A stretch of DNA of 64,000 nt, taken from assembly GCF_016583565.1 (NCBI RefSeq), contig NZ_NRRF01000002.1, forward strand, positions 1 to 64,000, given 5' to 3'. The notes under the pieces are model-generated. The model was not told where the DNA came from and searched no databases. It worked only from the letters and a program-made list of their open reading frames with translations. Both the position numbers and the translations under genes were made by a program. Source of the stretch: Thiocystis violacea. Lineage in GTDB: Bacteria > Pseudomonadota > Gammaproteobacteria > Chromatiales > Chromatiaceae. Of the stretch, positions 1 through 12,125 are shown piece after piece (the first letter of the stretch is position 1; the number at the start of each line of letters is the position of its first letter).

Positions 1-221
1 GGCGGGGGGGTGTGAGTCTGCGTCATCTGAGCGTCCACTGGCCGATCCTCATACGCCACTATCTTTCACGACCGCATGCCGATCAAGTCTCTTCGCGACA
101 GCGCGCATTGCGACGACGGATGATCCGGGGGCGCCGATCTTCCCGGGGTCTGCTCAGGAGCCGGTCCGGCGAGTCGCTCTCGCTTCGATCCCGCCCCGTC
201 GGACAGGCGCGCAGACAACGG
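1..221. other. Non-coding stretch downstream of the secF terminator
   Basis: I see no convincing gene here. Short open frames exist on both strands but they are arginine-rich, have no recognisable motif and look like products of high GC content. The left edge may hold the end of an untranslated region of a neighbouring gene outside the window. Confidence 0.4.
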
Positions 222-254
222 AAAAGGGCCATCTGCACGCACAGATGGCCCTTG
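222..254 (-). terminator. Rho-independent terminator after secF
   Basis: A perfect 12-bp inverted repeat (224-235 with 242-253) encloses a 6-nt loop. On the minus strand the stem ends in a short run of T. It lies about 65 bp beyond the secF stop codon and probably ends the tgt-yajC-secD-secF transcript. Confidence 0.8.
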
Positions 255-318
255 CGGGGTTCGTCGGTTGGGCGCCCTTGCGCCTGGTTCGGCGCAAGTG
301 GGCGCAGGATGGCCGCTG

Positions 319-1278
319 CTAAGGCAAGGCCCCCAACTCGGCACCTTCCTTCTTGACGGGCATCAGGTCCCCTCGGCTGAGTCCTAGCCAGATGACGACG
401 GCGGTGGCGACGTAGATGGTGGAATAGGTGCCGATCACGATGCCGATGATGAGCGCGAGTGAGAAGCCGCTGATCGCCTCGCCGCCCAGGAAGTAGAGGG
501 CGAAAAGCACCAGGAGGGTCGTTCCGGAGGTGACGATGGTGCGCGAGAGGGTCTGGTTGATGGAGCTGTTGGTGATGCCGAGGACGGTGCCCTTGCGCAT
601 GCGGCGGAAGTTCTCGCGGATGCGGTCGAAGATGACGATGGTGTCGTTCAGGGAGTAGCCGATGACGGCCAGCACCGCGGCGAGCACGGTCAGATCGAAG
701 GGGATCTGGAAGATGGAGAACATGCCGACGGTGAAGAGCACGTCATGGATGAGCGCGACGACGGCGCCCACGGCGAAACGCCACTCGAAGCGCAGGGCGA
801 CGTAGATGAGGATGCCGATGAGCGAGAAGAGGATCGCGAGGCCGCCCTGCTCGCGCAGTTCCTCGCCGACTTGGGGGCCGACGAATTCGACGCGGCGAAG
901 CTCGATGGCGCCCGCGGAGGCCTTGCTCAGGGTGCGATAGACGCGGTCGCTGAGGTGGGCGCTGTCCTCTTCGGCGTCCTCCTGCGGCGCCATGCGGATG
1001 AGCACGTCCGAGCGCGCGCCGAAGTATTGGATGGTCCCGGCGTTCAGCCCCTCTGTCTCAAGCGCGGCGCGGATGTCGCTCAGCTCGGCGGGCTGCTCGT
1101 AGCCGAGCTCGATGAGGGTTCCGCCCGTGAAGTCCAGTCCGAAATCGAAGCCTCGGATCAGGATCGAGAGCAGGCAGATGACGAGCGCGCTCGCCGAGAG
1201 GATCCCGGCGAGTTTGGTCTTGCCCATGAAGTCGATGTTCAGGTCGTTGATGGTGCCTTTTCTGGTCATGCGGTTCAC
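319..1278 (-). CDS. secF: Protein translocase subunit SecF
   Basis: SecF works with SecD and YajC in the inner membrane and uses the proton gradient to help the SecYEG channel release exported proteins. The 319-residue product has the usual SecF length. It starts with one membrane segment (about residues 23-41), followed by the conserved GLDFTGGTLIELGYE signature, a periplasmic domain, and five more C-terminal membrane segments including GYSLNDTIVIFDRIREN. It begins 4 nt after the secD stop, so the two are probably translationally coupled. The start used here is GTG; an in-frame ATG three codons later (1269) is equally possible. Last gene of the tgt-yajC-secD-secF operon. Confidence 0.96.
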   Translation of the reverse strand: MNRMTRKGTINDLNIDFMGKTKLAGILSASALVICLLSILIRGFDFGLDFTGGTLIELGYEQPAELSDIRAALETEGLNAGTIQYFGARSDVLIRMAPQEDAEEDSAHLSDRVYRTLSKASAGAIELRRVEFVGPQVGEELREQGGLAILFSLIGILIYVALRFEWRFAVGAVVALIHDVLFTVGMFSIFQIPFDLTVLAAVLAVIGYSLNDTIVIFDRIRENFRRMRKGTVLGITNSSINQTLSRTIVTSGTTLLVLFALYFLGGEAISGFSLALIIGIVIGTYSTIYVATAVVIWLGLSRGDLMPVKKEGAELGALP

Positions 1279-1282
1279 TCGC

Positions 1283-3139
<1,857 letters not shown>

Positions 3140-3307
3140 TGTTGTTCCAAATCTGAACGTCGCTGGTCGCGAGAGGCAGGGTGGGGTGTCGGATAGGAGG
3201 GCGGCGCGTGGGCTCTCAGCCGATGCCCGATGACCCTGTGCCGAAAAGGGATGGGCTTGGGTGCGGGGCAGCCCAAGCCGCAGTCGTGTCGGATCGCCGA
3301 CCGTGCT

Positions 3308-3640
3308 TCAGAGCTCCTTCAAGGTGCCCTTCGGCAGCACGGACTCGACGGCCGCGCGACGGATCTTGACCTGAACGCCGTCGGCGATTTCGACCAGCGC
3401 GAAGTTCTCGCCGATGTCGCCGATGCGCCCGGCGATGCCGCCCATGGTGATGACCTCGTCGCCCTTGGCGAGGCTCTCGACCATCTTGCGGTGCTCCTTC
3501 TGACGCTTCGCCTGAGGGCGGATCAGCAGGAAATAGAAGATCACGGCGAAGAGCACCAAGGGCAGCAAGGCCATGAAGGGATCGCCGGCAGAGGCGGCGG
3601 GCTCGCCTTGCGCGAGGGCGTCGGTGATGAAGAAGCTCAT
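3308..3640 (-). CDS. yajC: Preprotein translocase subunit YajC
   Basis: YajC is a small single-pass inner-membrane protein that associates with SecD-SecF. The 110-residue product has one hydrophobic segment (about residues 22-43, with FMALLPLVLFAVIFYFLLIR), then RPQAKRQKEHRKMVESLAKGD, which is typical of the family. The cytoplasmic tail contains the usual GDEVITMGGIAGRIGDIGENF block. The ATG is preceded by AGGGAAA at normal spacing. It sits between tgt and secD as in many proteobacteria. Confidence 0.96.
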   Translation of the reverse strand: MSFFITDALAQGEPAASAGDPFMALLPLVLFAVIFYFLLIRPQAKRQKEHRKMVESLAKGDEVITMGGIAGRIGDIGENFALVEIADGVQVKIRRAAVESVLPKGTLKEL

Positions 3641-3992
3641 AGTGTTTCCCTAGTGTTATGCGGACCGTCGTGTTGAGCGGGCCGTCGTGTCATGCGGGCC
3701 GTCGTGTCGACCTATCCAATCGTTCGGGTGAGATCAAGCACTGTCGAAATAGGGTTCGGCCCCAAGAAGATGGCCCGGAATTATCGCACACCGCCGCCGA
3801 TCGTGAGAGTGGAAATCCGCTCGGGAAGGTTACAGGTCGTTCACGCACGCCCTGATACGCGGCGCATGGCGCCAGCACCCTGTGGCGGTCGAGGGCGCCT
3901 CGAACGCCGGGTTCGGGGCGAGGTCGTGGCTGTGTGGGAGGCCGATCTGCTGGCCGGCGGGCGTGGCCCCTCCGCCAGGGAGGGGGTTCCTC
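3641..3992. other. Intergenic region between tgt and yajC
   Basis: A 352-bp gap inside an otherwise tight operon. Its yajC-proximal end carries three copies of a 17-bp repeat (see separate entry). The rest has no convincing open frame or terminator. A yajC promoter could be here, but I cannot point to clear -35/-10 boxes. Confidence 0.4.
3660..3707. repeat. Three tandem 17-bp repeats upstream of yajC
   Basis: The 14-base core GCGGRCCGTCGTGT occurs three times with a 17-bp period (3660, 3677 and 3694). The first copy differs from the other two by one base. It begins about 20 bp upstream of the yajC start, so it would lie in the leader or promoter region of yajC-secD-secF. Confidence 0.7.
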
Positions 3993-5790
<1,798 letters not shown>

Positions 5791-5933
5791 GTGGTTGCTG
5801 TCGCTGTGCTCATGGAGACCGTCATTCTGCCCGGATTCGCCGCCTGGGACCAATCGGCGGCGATGCGCGGACATCTGCTTTGTCGCAGACGCGACAATCG
5901 GCCTTGGGCGATTTCCGAAAAACACCGTCCCCG

Positions 5934-6051
5934 TGGGATGGGCCAGGCGCGGCGTGCCCATCTTGCCAGCGCCGAGATGCGAACGATGGGCACGCCCGTC
6001 CAACGCCAGCACTCCGGTGGAGCCACCGAGCACGGGCTTTGCCCATCCTAC
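5934..6051. repeat. Dispersed GGATGGGC-type intergenic repeat, copy 1
   Basis: This copy starts with GTGGGATGGGCCAGGCGCGG, has GTGCCCATCTTGCC and GATGGGCACGCCCGTC inside, and ends with GGGCTTTGCCCATCCTAC. The ends are inverted relative to each other and the same motif order recurs at 57.7-58.1 kb and 62.2-62.5 kb. It fills the space between the HAD phosphatase and draT. Confidence 0.75.
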
Positions 6052-6103
6052 GGCGGCGCGCCTCTCTATAGGGTGCGTGGGATCGAGTGTGCCGATGCCG
6101 GCA

Positions 6104-6958
6104 TCAGATGGTGCTGATGCAGACCTCGTAGGCGCCGCCGATCACCACGTATTCGTCTTCTCCCTTCAGCATTCCGGGCAGCAGTCGGTTGGAGAAGAAG
6201 ATCTTCGACAGGGGCACCTCGGCCACGAGGATGTAGTCGCCGAACTCGTCCGCGCGCTCGCGGTTGCTGGTGAAGCTGTTGAGATTGTTCAGCAGCACAC
6301 GGTGCCGACCGCAGACGCGCCGCTCCAGGACTTCATGCTCGTCGATGCGGTTGATCCCGCGGTAGAGCCGCAGGTGGCTGGTCTCGGGGTACTCGCGCGG
6401 CAGCTCGTACTGACAATAGGTATAGAGCAGGTCGAGCTGCGCCTCCAGCGCGTTGGTCGCGTAGAGACCGCGCGCGCCCTGGAGGACGTAGTCCTGATAG
6501 GCGTCGCCGTGGCGGTCGATCAATGAGCCTGCGTGGTGTCTCGCGAGCAGGCCGAAGCGGCTCTCGACCCAGCGCTTGAGCACGGCACCCTCGCGTCCGT
6601 CCGAGTCGAACGACCAGCCTCGCACCATGCGCAGATAGTTGGCGTTCGCGCGCGACTTGCGCTTGCGCCCCGGCGTCAGTCCAGCTCCCTCCAGCTCTTC
6701 CAGCAAGAAGCGCACGGTCATGTAGTCCATGAAACGCTGCGCGCGATCCGGCTGCTCGGGCAGCGTTTCGAGCGCGCGGAAGAGGTCCGCGTGGAAGTCG
6801 CGGATGCCGTCGATCTCCAGCGCGACCGGGTGCTCCTGAAAGGTCAGGCTGCCGAGGATGACGGCGGGCAGGTTGCAACGGTTGATCGGCAGGCGGGCGT
6901 TTGCCGGGAGCGAGGGGGGCGGTTGGCTGTCTTGTTCGATTTGTCTGTTGTTATCCAT
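6104..6958 (-). CDS. draT: NAD+--dinitrogen-reductase ADP-D-ribosyltransferase (DraT)
   Basis: DraT switches nitrogenase off by ADP-ribosylating one Arg of the NifH dimer when ammonium appears or energy drops. The 284-residue product carries the family signature NRCNLPAVILGSLTFQ at residues 26-41. Further typical stretches are HLRLYRGINRIDEHEVL and LNNLNSFTSNRERADEFG. It is divergent from nifH, whose product keeps the target Arg101. No draG (the reversing hydrolase) is in the window. A candidate sigma54-type promoter lies about 50 bp upstream of the start, and the nifH enhancer-like site overlaps its first codons. Confidence 0.93.
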   Translation of the reverse strand: MDNNRQIEQDSQPPPSLPANARLPINRCNLPAVILGSLTFQEHPVALEIDGIRDFHADLFRALETLPEQPDRAQRFMDYMTVRFLLEELEGAGLTPGRKRKSRANANYLRMVRGWSFDSDGREGAVLKRWVESRFGLLARHHAGSLIDRHGDAYQDYVLQGARGLYATNALEAQLDLLYTYCQYELPREYPETSHLRLYRGINRIDEHEVLERRVCGRHRVLLNNLNSFTSNRERADEFGDYILVAEVPLSKIFFSNRLLPGMLKGEDEYVVIGGAYEVCISTI

Positions 6959-6961
6959 ACA
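6946..6961 (+). promoter_or_regulatory. NifA-type upstream activator site (TGT-N10-ACA)
   Basis: TGTTGTTATCCATACA matches the NifA enhancer consensus TGT-N10-ACA exactly. It lies 95 bp upstream of the nifH -24 element, within the usual range. It covers the draT start codon (6956-6958), so NifA bound here might also affect draT expression. Direct sequence match; binding is inferred. Confidence 0.75.
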
Positions 6962-7007
6962 GCCCCTCCGGCTTTGTCGGGGATGCTACCAGTCGATCAG
7001 GCGTGGT

Positions 7008-7023
7008 GGCGTGTTAAGTGCCA
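7008..7023 (-). promoter_or_regulatory. Candidate sigma54 promoter for draT
   Basis: Read on the minus strand, TGGCACTTAACACGCC has a perfect -24 TGGCAC box and the required GG-N10-GC spacing. The -12 part is weaker (ACGC instead of TTGC). It would start transcription about 40 nt before the draT ATG. It could be a chance match. Confidence 0.35.
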
Positions 7024-7056
7024 TTTATAAACAGGCGCTTAGGTTTTTTTATTGTT

Positions 7057-7072
7057 TGGCACGCTGGTTGCT
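7057..7072 (+). promoter_or_regulatory. Sigma54 (-24/-12) promoter of nifH
   Basis: TGGCACGCTGGTTGCT matches the RpoN consensus TGGCAC-N5-TTGCT at every conserved position, with GG and GC separated by exactly 10 nt. It lies 63 bp upstream of the nifH ATG, leaving an untranslated leader of about 50 nt. Confidence 0.92.
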
Positions 7073-7078
7073 AGATAG

Positions 7079-8017
<939 letters not shown>

Positions 8018-8135
8018 GGCTCCGATCGCCCGTTCAGGGGGCGCGGTGCCTCGGCGCCAGCGTCCATCGCCTTAGATTTCTCGACGCGCGCTCGTTGACG
8101 GATTGGTCACGGCGCCGATTGTGAGGAAAGCCCGT

Positions 8136-9620
8136 ATGACAGCATTGACTCGCGAAGAGACCCAGAACCTCATCCAAGAGGTGCTCGAGGTCTACCCGGA
8201 CAAGGCCAAGAAGGATCGCGCCAAGCACTTGGCCGTCAACGATCAATCGATCGAACAGTCCAAGAAGTGCATCACCTCCAACCGTAAGTCCCTGCCGGGC
8301 GTCATGACCGTTCGCGGTTGTGCCTATGCCGGCTCCAAGGGTGTGGTCTGGGGTCCGATCAAGGACATGGTTCATATCTCCCATGGTCCGGTCGGCTGCG
8401 GTCAGTATTCGCGCGCCGGTCGCCGCAACTACTACGTCGGTCATACGGGTGTGAACACCTTCGGCACCATGAACTTCACCTCGGACTTCCAGGAGAAGGA
8501 CATCGTCTTCGGCGGCGACAAGAAGCTCGCCAAGCTGATCGCCGAGATCGAGCAGCTCTTCCCGCTGGTCAAGGGCATCAGCGTTCAGTCCGAGTGCCCG
8601 ATCGGTCTCATCGGTGACGACATCGAGGCCGTCTCCAAGAAGATGAGCAAGGAGCTCGAGAAGCCGATCGTTCCAGTGCGTTGCGAGGGCTTCCGTGGCG
8701 TGTCCCAGTCGCTGGGTCACCACATCGCCAATGACGCCATCCGTGACTGGGTCATCGGCAACCGCGACGGCGACGAGTCCTTCGCGACCACGCCCTACGA
8801 CGTGGCGGTCATCGGTGACTACAACATCGGCGGCGACGCCTGGGCCTCGCGCATCCTGCTCGAGGAGATGGGTCTGCGCGTGGTGGCCCAGTGGTCCGGC
8901 GACGGCACCCTGGCGGAGATGGAGCTGACCCCCAAGGTCAAGCTCAACCTCATCCACTGCTACCGCTCCATGAACTACATCAGCCGCTTCATGGAAGAGA
9001 AGTACGGGGTGCCATGGATGGAGTACAACTTCTTCGGCCCGACCAAGATCGCCGAGTCGTTGCGCAAGATCGCCGCCTTCTTCGACGAGACCATCCAGGC
9101 CAACGCCGAGAAGGTCATCGCCAAGTACGAGGCCGAGTACGCCGCGGTCATCACCAAGTACCGTCCGCGCCTGGAAGGCAAGCGCGTCATGCTCTACGTC
9201 GGCGGCCTGCGTCCGCGCCACGTCATCGGCGCCTATGAGGACCTGGGCATGGAAGTGGTCGGCACGGGCTACGAGTTCGCGCATAACGACGACTACGACC
9301 GCACCATCAAGGAGATGGGCAACGCGACCCTGCTCTACGACGACGTCACCGGCTACGAGTTCGAGGAGTTCGTCAAGAAGGTCAAGCCCGATCTGATCGG
9401 CTCCGGCATCAAGGAAAAGTACATCTTCCAGAAGATGGGCGTGCCTTTCCGTCAGATGCACTCCTGGGATTACTCGGGTCCTTATCACGGCTACGACGGC
9501 TTTGCCATCTTCGCGCGCGACATGGACATGACGATCAACAACCCCTGCTGGAAGAGCATGCAGGCGCCCTGGCAGAAGCCGGCCGCGGGTGAGGCCGAGG
9601 CGATCGCCGCGGCCAGCTAA
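8136..9620 (+). CDS. nifD: Nitrogenase molybdenum-iron protein alpha chain NifD
   Basis: The alpha subunit holds FeMo-cofactor, the site of N2 reduction. In 494 residues it keeps the P-cluster ligands Cys62, Cys88 and Cys154 and the FeMo-co ligands Cys275 (in LIHCYRSMN) and His442 (in [12 protein letters not shown]), at the same numbers as the Azotobacter protein. I chose the ATG at 8136, which is preceded by GTGAGGAA. An open frame extends 11 codons further but lacks conserved sequence. Confidence 0.99.
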   Translation: MTALTREETQNLIQEVLEVYPDKAKKDRAKHLAVNDQSIEQSKKCITSNRKSLPGVMTVRGCAYAGSKGVVWGPIKDMVHISHGPVGCGQYSRAGRRNYYVGHTGVNTFGTMNFTSDFQEKDIVFGGDKKLAKLIAEIEQLFPLVKGISVQSECPIGLIGDDIEAVSKKMSKELEKPIVPVRCEGFRGVSQSLGHHIANDAIRDWVIGNRDGDESFATTPYDVAVIGDYNIGGDAWASRILLEEMGLRVVAQWSGDGTLAEMELTPKVKLNLIHCYRSMNYISRFMEEKYGVPWMEYNFFGPTKIAESLRKIAAFFDETIQANAEKVIAKYEAEYAAVITKYRPRLEGKRVMLYVGGLRPRHVIGAYEDLGMEVVGTGYEFAHNDDYDRTIKEMGNATLLYDDVTGYEFEEFVKKVKPDLIGSGIKEKYIFQKMGVPFRQMHSWDYSGPYHGYDGFAIFARDMDMTINNPCWKSMQAPWQKPAAGEAEAIAAAS

Positions 9621-9655
9621 TCACCGGCGGGCCGAGAGCCCGACTGGGTGCGGTA

Positions 9656-9707
9656 GTGGGAGCGGCGCCTCGTCGCGATTCGACCCGCGGCGAGGTGTCG
9701 CTCCCAC
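9656..9707. repeat. REP-like palindrome between nifD and nifK
   Basis: GTGGGAGCGGCGCCTCGTCG and the inverted GGCGAGGTGTCGCTCCCAC form a long imperfect hairpin. Related copies occur near 22.4 and 34.7 kb. Placed between nifD and nifK it could affect mRNA stability or the relative yield of the two subunits. Confidence 0.75.
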
Positions 9708-9789
9708 GCCCACCGACCGGCCAGGATACGACCGAACTTTCCCATTCATGTCGCCGTCCGCGGATTAGCGGCGCGACAGGAGCATACTC

Positions 9790-11361
9790 ATGAGCCAGAC
9801 AGTCGATAACATCAAGCCTTGCTACCCCTTGTTCCGCGACGATGACTACAAGGCGAACCTCGCGGCGAAACGCGACACGGTGGAAGAGGTTCCCTCGCTC
9901 GATAAGATCGAGGAGACCTTCCAGTGGACGACGACCAAGGAATATCAGGAGCTGAACTTCAAGCGCGAGGCCCTGACGGTCAACCCGGCCAAGGCCTGTC
10001 AGCCGCTCGGCGCCGTGCTCTGCGCCCTGGGCTTCGAGAAGACCCTGCCTTACGTGCACGGCTCGCAGGGCTGCGTCGCCTACTTCCGCACCTACTTCAA
10101 CCGTCATTTCAAGGAGCCGGTTGCCTGCGTGTCCGACTCCATGACCGAGGACGCGGCGGTCTTCGGCGGTCAGAAGAACATGTTCGACGGTCTGGAGAAC
10201 GCCAAGGCGCTCTACAAGCCCGAGATGATCGCGGTCAGCACCACCTGCATGGCCGAGGTCATCGGTGACGACCTCAACGCCTTCATCGGCAATGCCAAGA
10301 AGGAAGGTTACATCCCGGCCGAGTTCCCGACGCCTTTTGCCCACACCCCGAGCTTCGTCGGCAGCCACACCACCGGCTGGGACAACATGTTCGAGGGCAT
10401 CCAGCGCTATTTCACGCTGAACTACATGGACGACAAGGTCGTTGGCTCCAAAGCCAAGATCAACATCGTGCCGGGCTTCGAGACCTATCTCGGCAACTAC
10501 CGCGTCATGCACCGCATGATGAAGGAGATGGGTGTCGGCTACAGCCTGCTGTGCGATCCGACCGAGGTGCTGGATACCCCGGCCGACGGCGAGTTCCGCA
10601 TGTATGACGGCGGCACCCCGGTTGCGGACATGAAGGACGCCCCGAACGCCATCGACACCGTCCTGCTGCAGCCCTGGCAGCTGCCGAAGACCAAGAAGTT
10701 CGCGCAGATCACCTGGAAGCATGACGTCCCGGCGCTCAACATCCCCATGGGCCTGGAGTGGACCGACGAGTTCCTGATGAAGGTCTCCGAGCTGACCGGC
10801 AAGGAGATTCCGGAGTCGCTCGCCAAGGAGCGCGGCCGTCTGGTGGACATGATGACCGACAGCCACACCTGGCTGCACGGCAAGAAGTTCGCCCTCTACG
10901 GCGATGCCGACTACGTCCTGGGCATGGTCAAGTTCCTGATGGAGCTGGGCGCCGAGCCGACCCACATCCTCTGCAACCACGCCAACAAGCGCTGGAAGAA
11001 GGCGGTGGAACAGATCCTCTCCGAGTCGCCCTACGGCGCCAATGGTCAGGTCCACATCGGCTGCGACCTCTGGCACCTGCGCTCGCTGTGCTTCACCGAC
11101 AAGCCGGACTTCCTGATCGGCAACAGCTACGGCAAGTTCATCCAGCGCGACACCCTGCACAAGGGCAAGGAGTTCGAGGTTCCGTTGATCCGCATCGGCT
11201 TCCCGATCTTCGATCGTCATCACCTGCATCGCATGACGACGCTGGGCTACGAGGGCGCCATGTACATTCTCACCACGCTGGTCAACGCCGTCCTGGAGCG
11301 CCTGGACGAGGAGACCCGCGAAATGGGCGTGACGGACTACAACTACGACCTGGTCAGGTAG
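9790..11361 (+). CDS. nifK: Nitrogenase molybdenum-iron protein beta chain NifK
   Basis: The beta subunit pairs with NifD and shares the [8Fe-7S] P-cluster, which relays electrons from the Fe protein. The 523-residue product has the beta-chain P-cluster cysteines Cys70 (AKACQPLGAV), Cys95 (GSQGCVAYF) and Cys153 (STTCMAEVIGDD). The N-terminal extension typical of group I NifK is present. The ATG follows ACAGGAG at ideal spacing. It is separated from nifD by a 169-bp spacer with a REP-like palindrome. Confidence 0.99.
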   Translation: MSQTVDNIKPCYPLFRDDDYKANLAAKRDTVEEVPSLDKIEETFQWTTTKEYQELNFKREALTVNPAKACQPLGAVLCALGFEKTLPYVHGSQGCVAYFRTYFNRHFKEPVACVSDSMTEDAAVFGGQKNMFDGLENAKALYKPEMIAVSTTCMAEVIGDDLNAFIGNAKKEGYIPAEFPTPFAHTPSFVGSHTTGWDNMFEGIQRYFTLNYMDDKVVGSKAKINIVPGFETYLGNYRVMHRMMKEMGVGYSLLCDPTEVLDTPADGEFRMYDGGTPVADMKDAPNAIDTVLLQPWQLPKTKKFAQITWKHDVPALNIPMGLEWTDEFLMKVSELTGKEIPESLAKERGRLVDMMTDSHTWLHGKKFALYGDADYVLGMVKFLMELGAEPTHILCNHANKRWKKAVEQILSESPYGANGQVHIGCDLWHLRSLCFTDKPDFLIGNSYGKFIQRDTLHKGKEFEVPLIRIGFPIFDRHHLHRMTTLGYEGAMYILTTLVNAVLERLDEETREMGVTDYNYDLVR

Positions 11362-11370
11362 CGGCCAGCG

Positions 11371-11411
11371 ACCAGCCTCCGGCCCCCCCCCCGTGGTGGT
11401 TGGCGGCTGGT
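11371..11411 (+). other. Hairpin with a C10 tract between nifK and nifT
   Basis: ACCAGCC at 11371 pairs with GGCTGGT at 11405, around a run of ten C residues (11383-11392) followed by GTGGTGGTTGG. There is no T run, so this is more likely an RNA-stability hairpin than a terminator. The C10 tract is a possible slippage site. Confidence 0.45.
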
Positions 11412-11445
11412 CCTGATCGAAGCCCCTCAAGACGGCGAGATCCCC

Positions 11446-11664
11446 ATGCCCAATGTGATGATTCGCAAGAACGAAGCCGGTGGTCTGCTCTTCTACGTCG
11501 CCAAGAAAGACATGGAGGAGACCATCGCCTCCGTGCAGACGGATACCCCGGAGACCTGGGGCGGCGAGGTGGAGCTGACCGATGGCTCGCGCTGGTACAT
11601 CGACCCCATCAGCCCGCCGCCGGCGTTTCCGACGACGCTGCGCTTCAAGCGCGCCGATGACTGA
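11446..11664 (+). CDS. nifT: Nitrogen fixation protein NifT (NifT/FixU)
   Basis: A small soluble protein of 72 residues that is almost always encoded after nifK. Its exact role is not settled; mutants in other species show little or no effect. Family features are the opening VMIRKNEAGGLLFYVAKKD, the central WGGEVELTDGSRWYI and the terminal PTTLRFKR. It is in the same operon as nifHDK, 84 bp downstream of nifK. Confidence 0.95.
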   Translation: MPNVMIRKNEAGGLLFYVAKKDMEETIASVQTDTPETWGGEVELTDGSRWYIDPISPPPAFPTTLRFKRADD

Positions 11665-11771
11665 TCGTTTCACGGATCCTCGGAGCGGGTGACGCCTGAG
11701 CCCAGTCCCGAGCTTCGAGCGCGATCTCCGTGAGAGCACGATCTCCTTACAGCATGATCTGGAGTATTCAA

Positions 11772-11972
11772 ATGGCCCTGAAAATCGTTCGTGAACTGTG
11801 CACCGCCTGCGGTGACTGCGAGCCGGTCTGCCCGACCCAGTCCATCACCCCCTTCAAGGGCGTCTACAAGATCGACGCCAACACCTGCAGCGAGTGCGAG
11901 GGGGACGGCGAGCCGGGAACCCCCCAGTGCCTGGAAGCCTGCATGGAAGACGACTGCATCGTTCCGGTCTGA
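11772..11972 (+). CDS. 2[4Fe-4S] ferredoxin of the nif operon
   Basis: A 66-residue bacterial-type ferredoxin. The first cluster motif is Cys10-x2-Cys13-x2-Cys16-x3-Cys20. The second is Cys39-x2-Cys42-x10-Cys53-x3-Cys57, with the longer insert seen in FdxN-type nif ferredoxins. It probably supplies electrons for nitrogenase or for cofactor assembly. I started it at the ATG at 11772 because GGAG lies just upstream; the frame extends 14 codons further upstream without conserved sequence. Confidence 0.9.
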   Translation: MALKIVRELCTACGDCEPVCPTQSITPFKGVYKIDANTCSECEGDGEPGTPQCLEACMEDDCIVPV

Positions 11973-11986
11973 GGCGTCCTTGCTTC

Positions 11987-12039
11987 GCGTGACACCGCCG
12001 TGCGGTGTCACGCTCCCCAGGGCGCGAAACGCCGGGGAG
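11987..12039 (+). other. Two adjacent RNA hairpins between the ferredoxin gene and nifY
   Basis: The first is a perfect 11-bp stem, GCGTGACACCG with CGGTGTCACGC, around a 5-nt loop (11987-12013). The second pairs CTCCCC with GGGGAG and GGCG with CGCC around CGAAA (12013-12039). Neither ends in a T run. They may act in mRNA processing or partial attenuation within the nif transcript. Confidence 0.6.
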
Positions 12040-12125
12040 GCCGTTATACCAACATCCGCGACACCCCCGAGCGGTGCCGTGAGAACACTCAAAGACAGCG
12101 ACCTAGAGACCTGAGGAAACGCGCC

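Noticed and set aside
5791-6033. N-terminal extension of the HAD phosphatase to an ATG at 6033
   Set aside because: The added stretch runs through the GGATGGGC-type repeat and has no homology to HAD proteins. The GTG at 5790 gives the usual family length.
8034-11739. Two long minus-strand open frames opposite nifD and nifK (8034-9488 and 9535-11739)
   Set aside because: Antisense to highly conserved genes; no protein-like motifs and no ribosome binding site. Products of GC-rich third positions.
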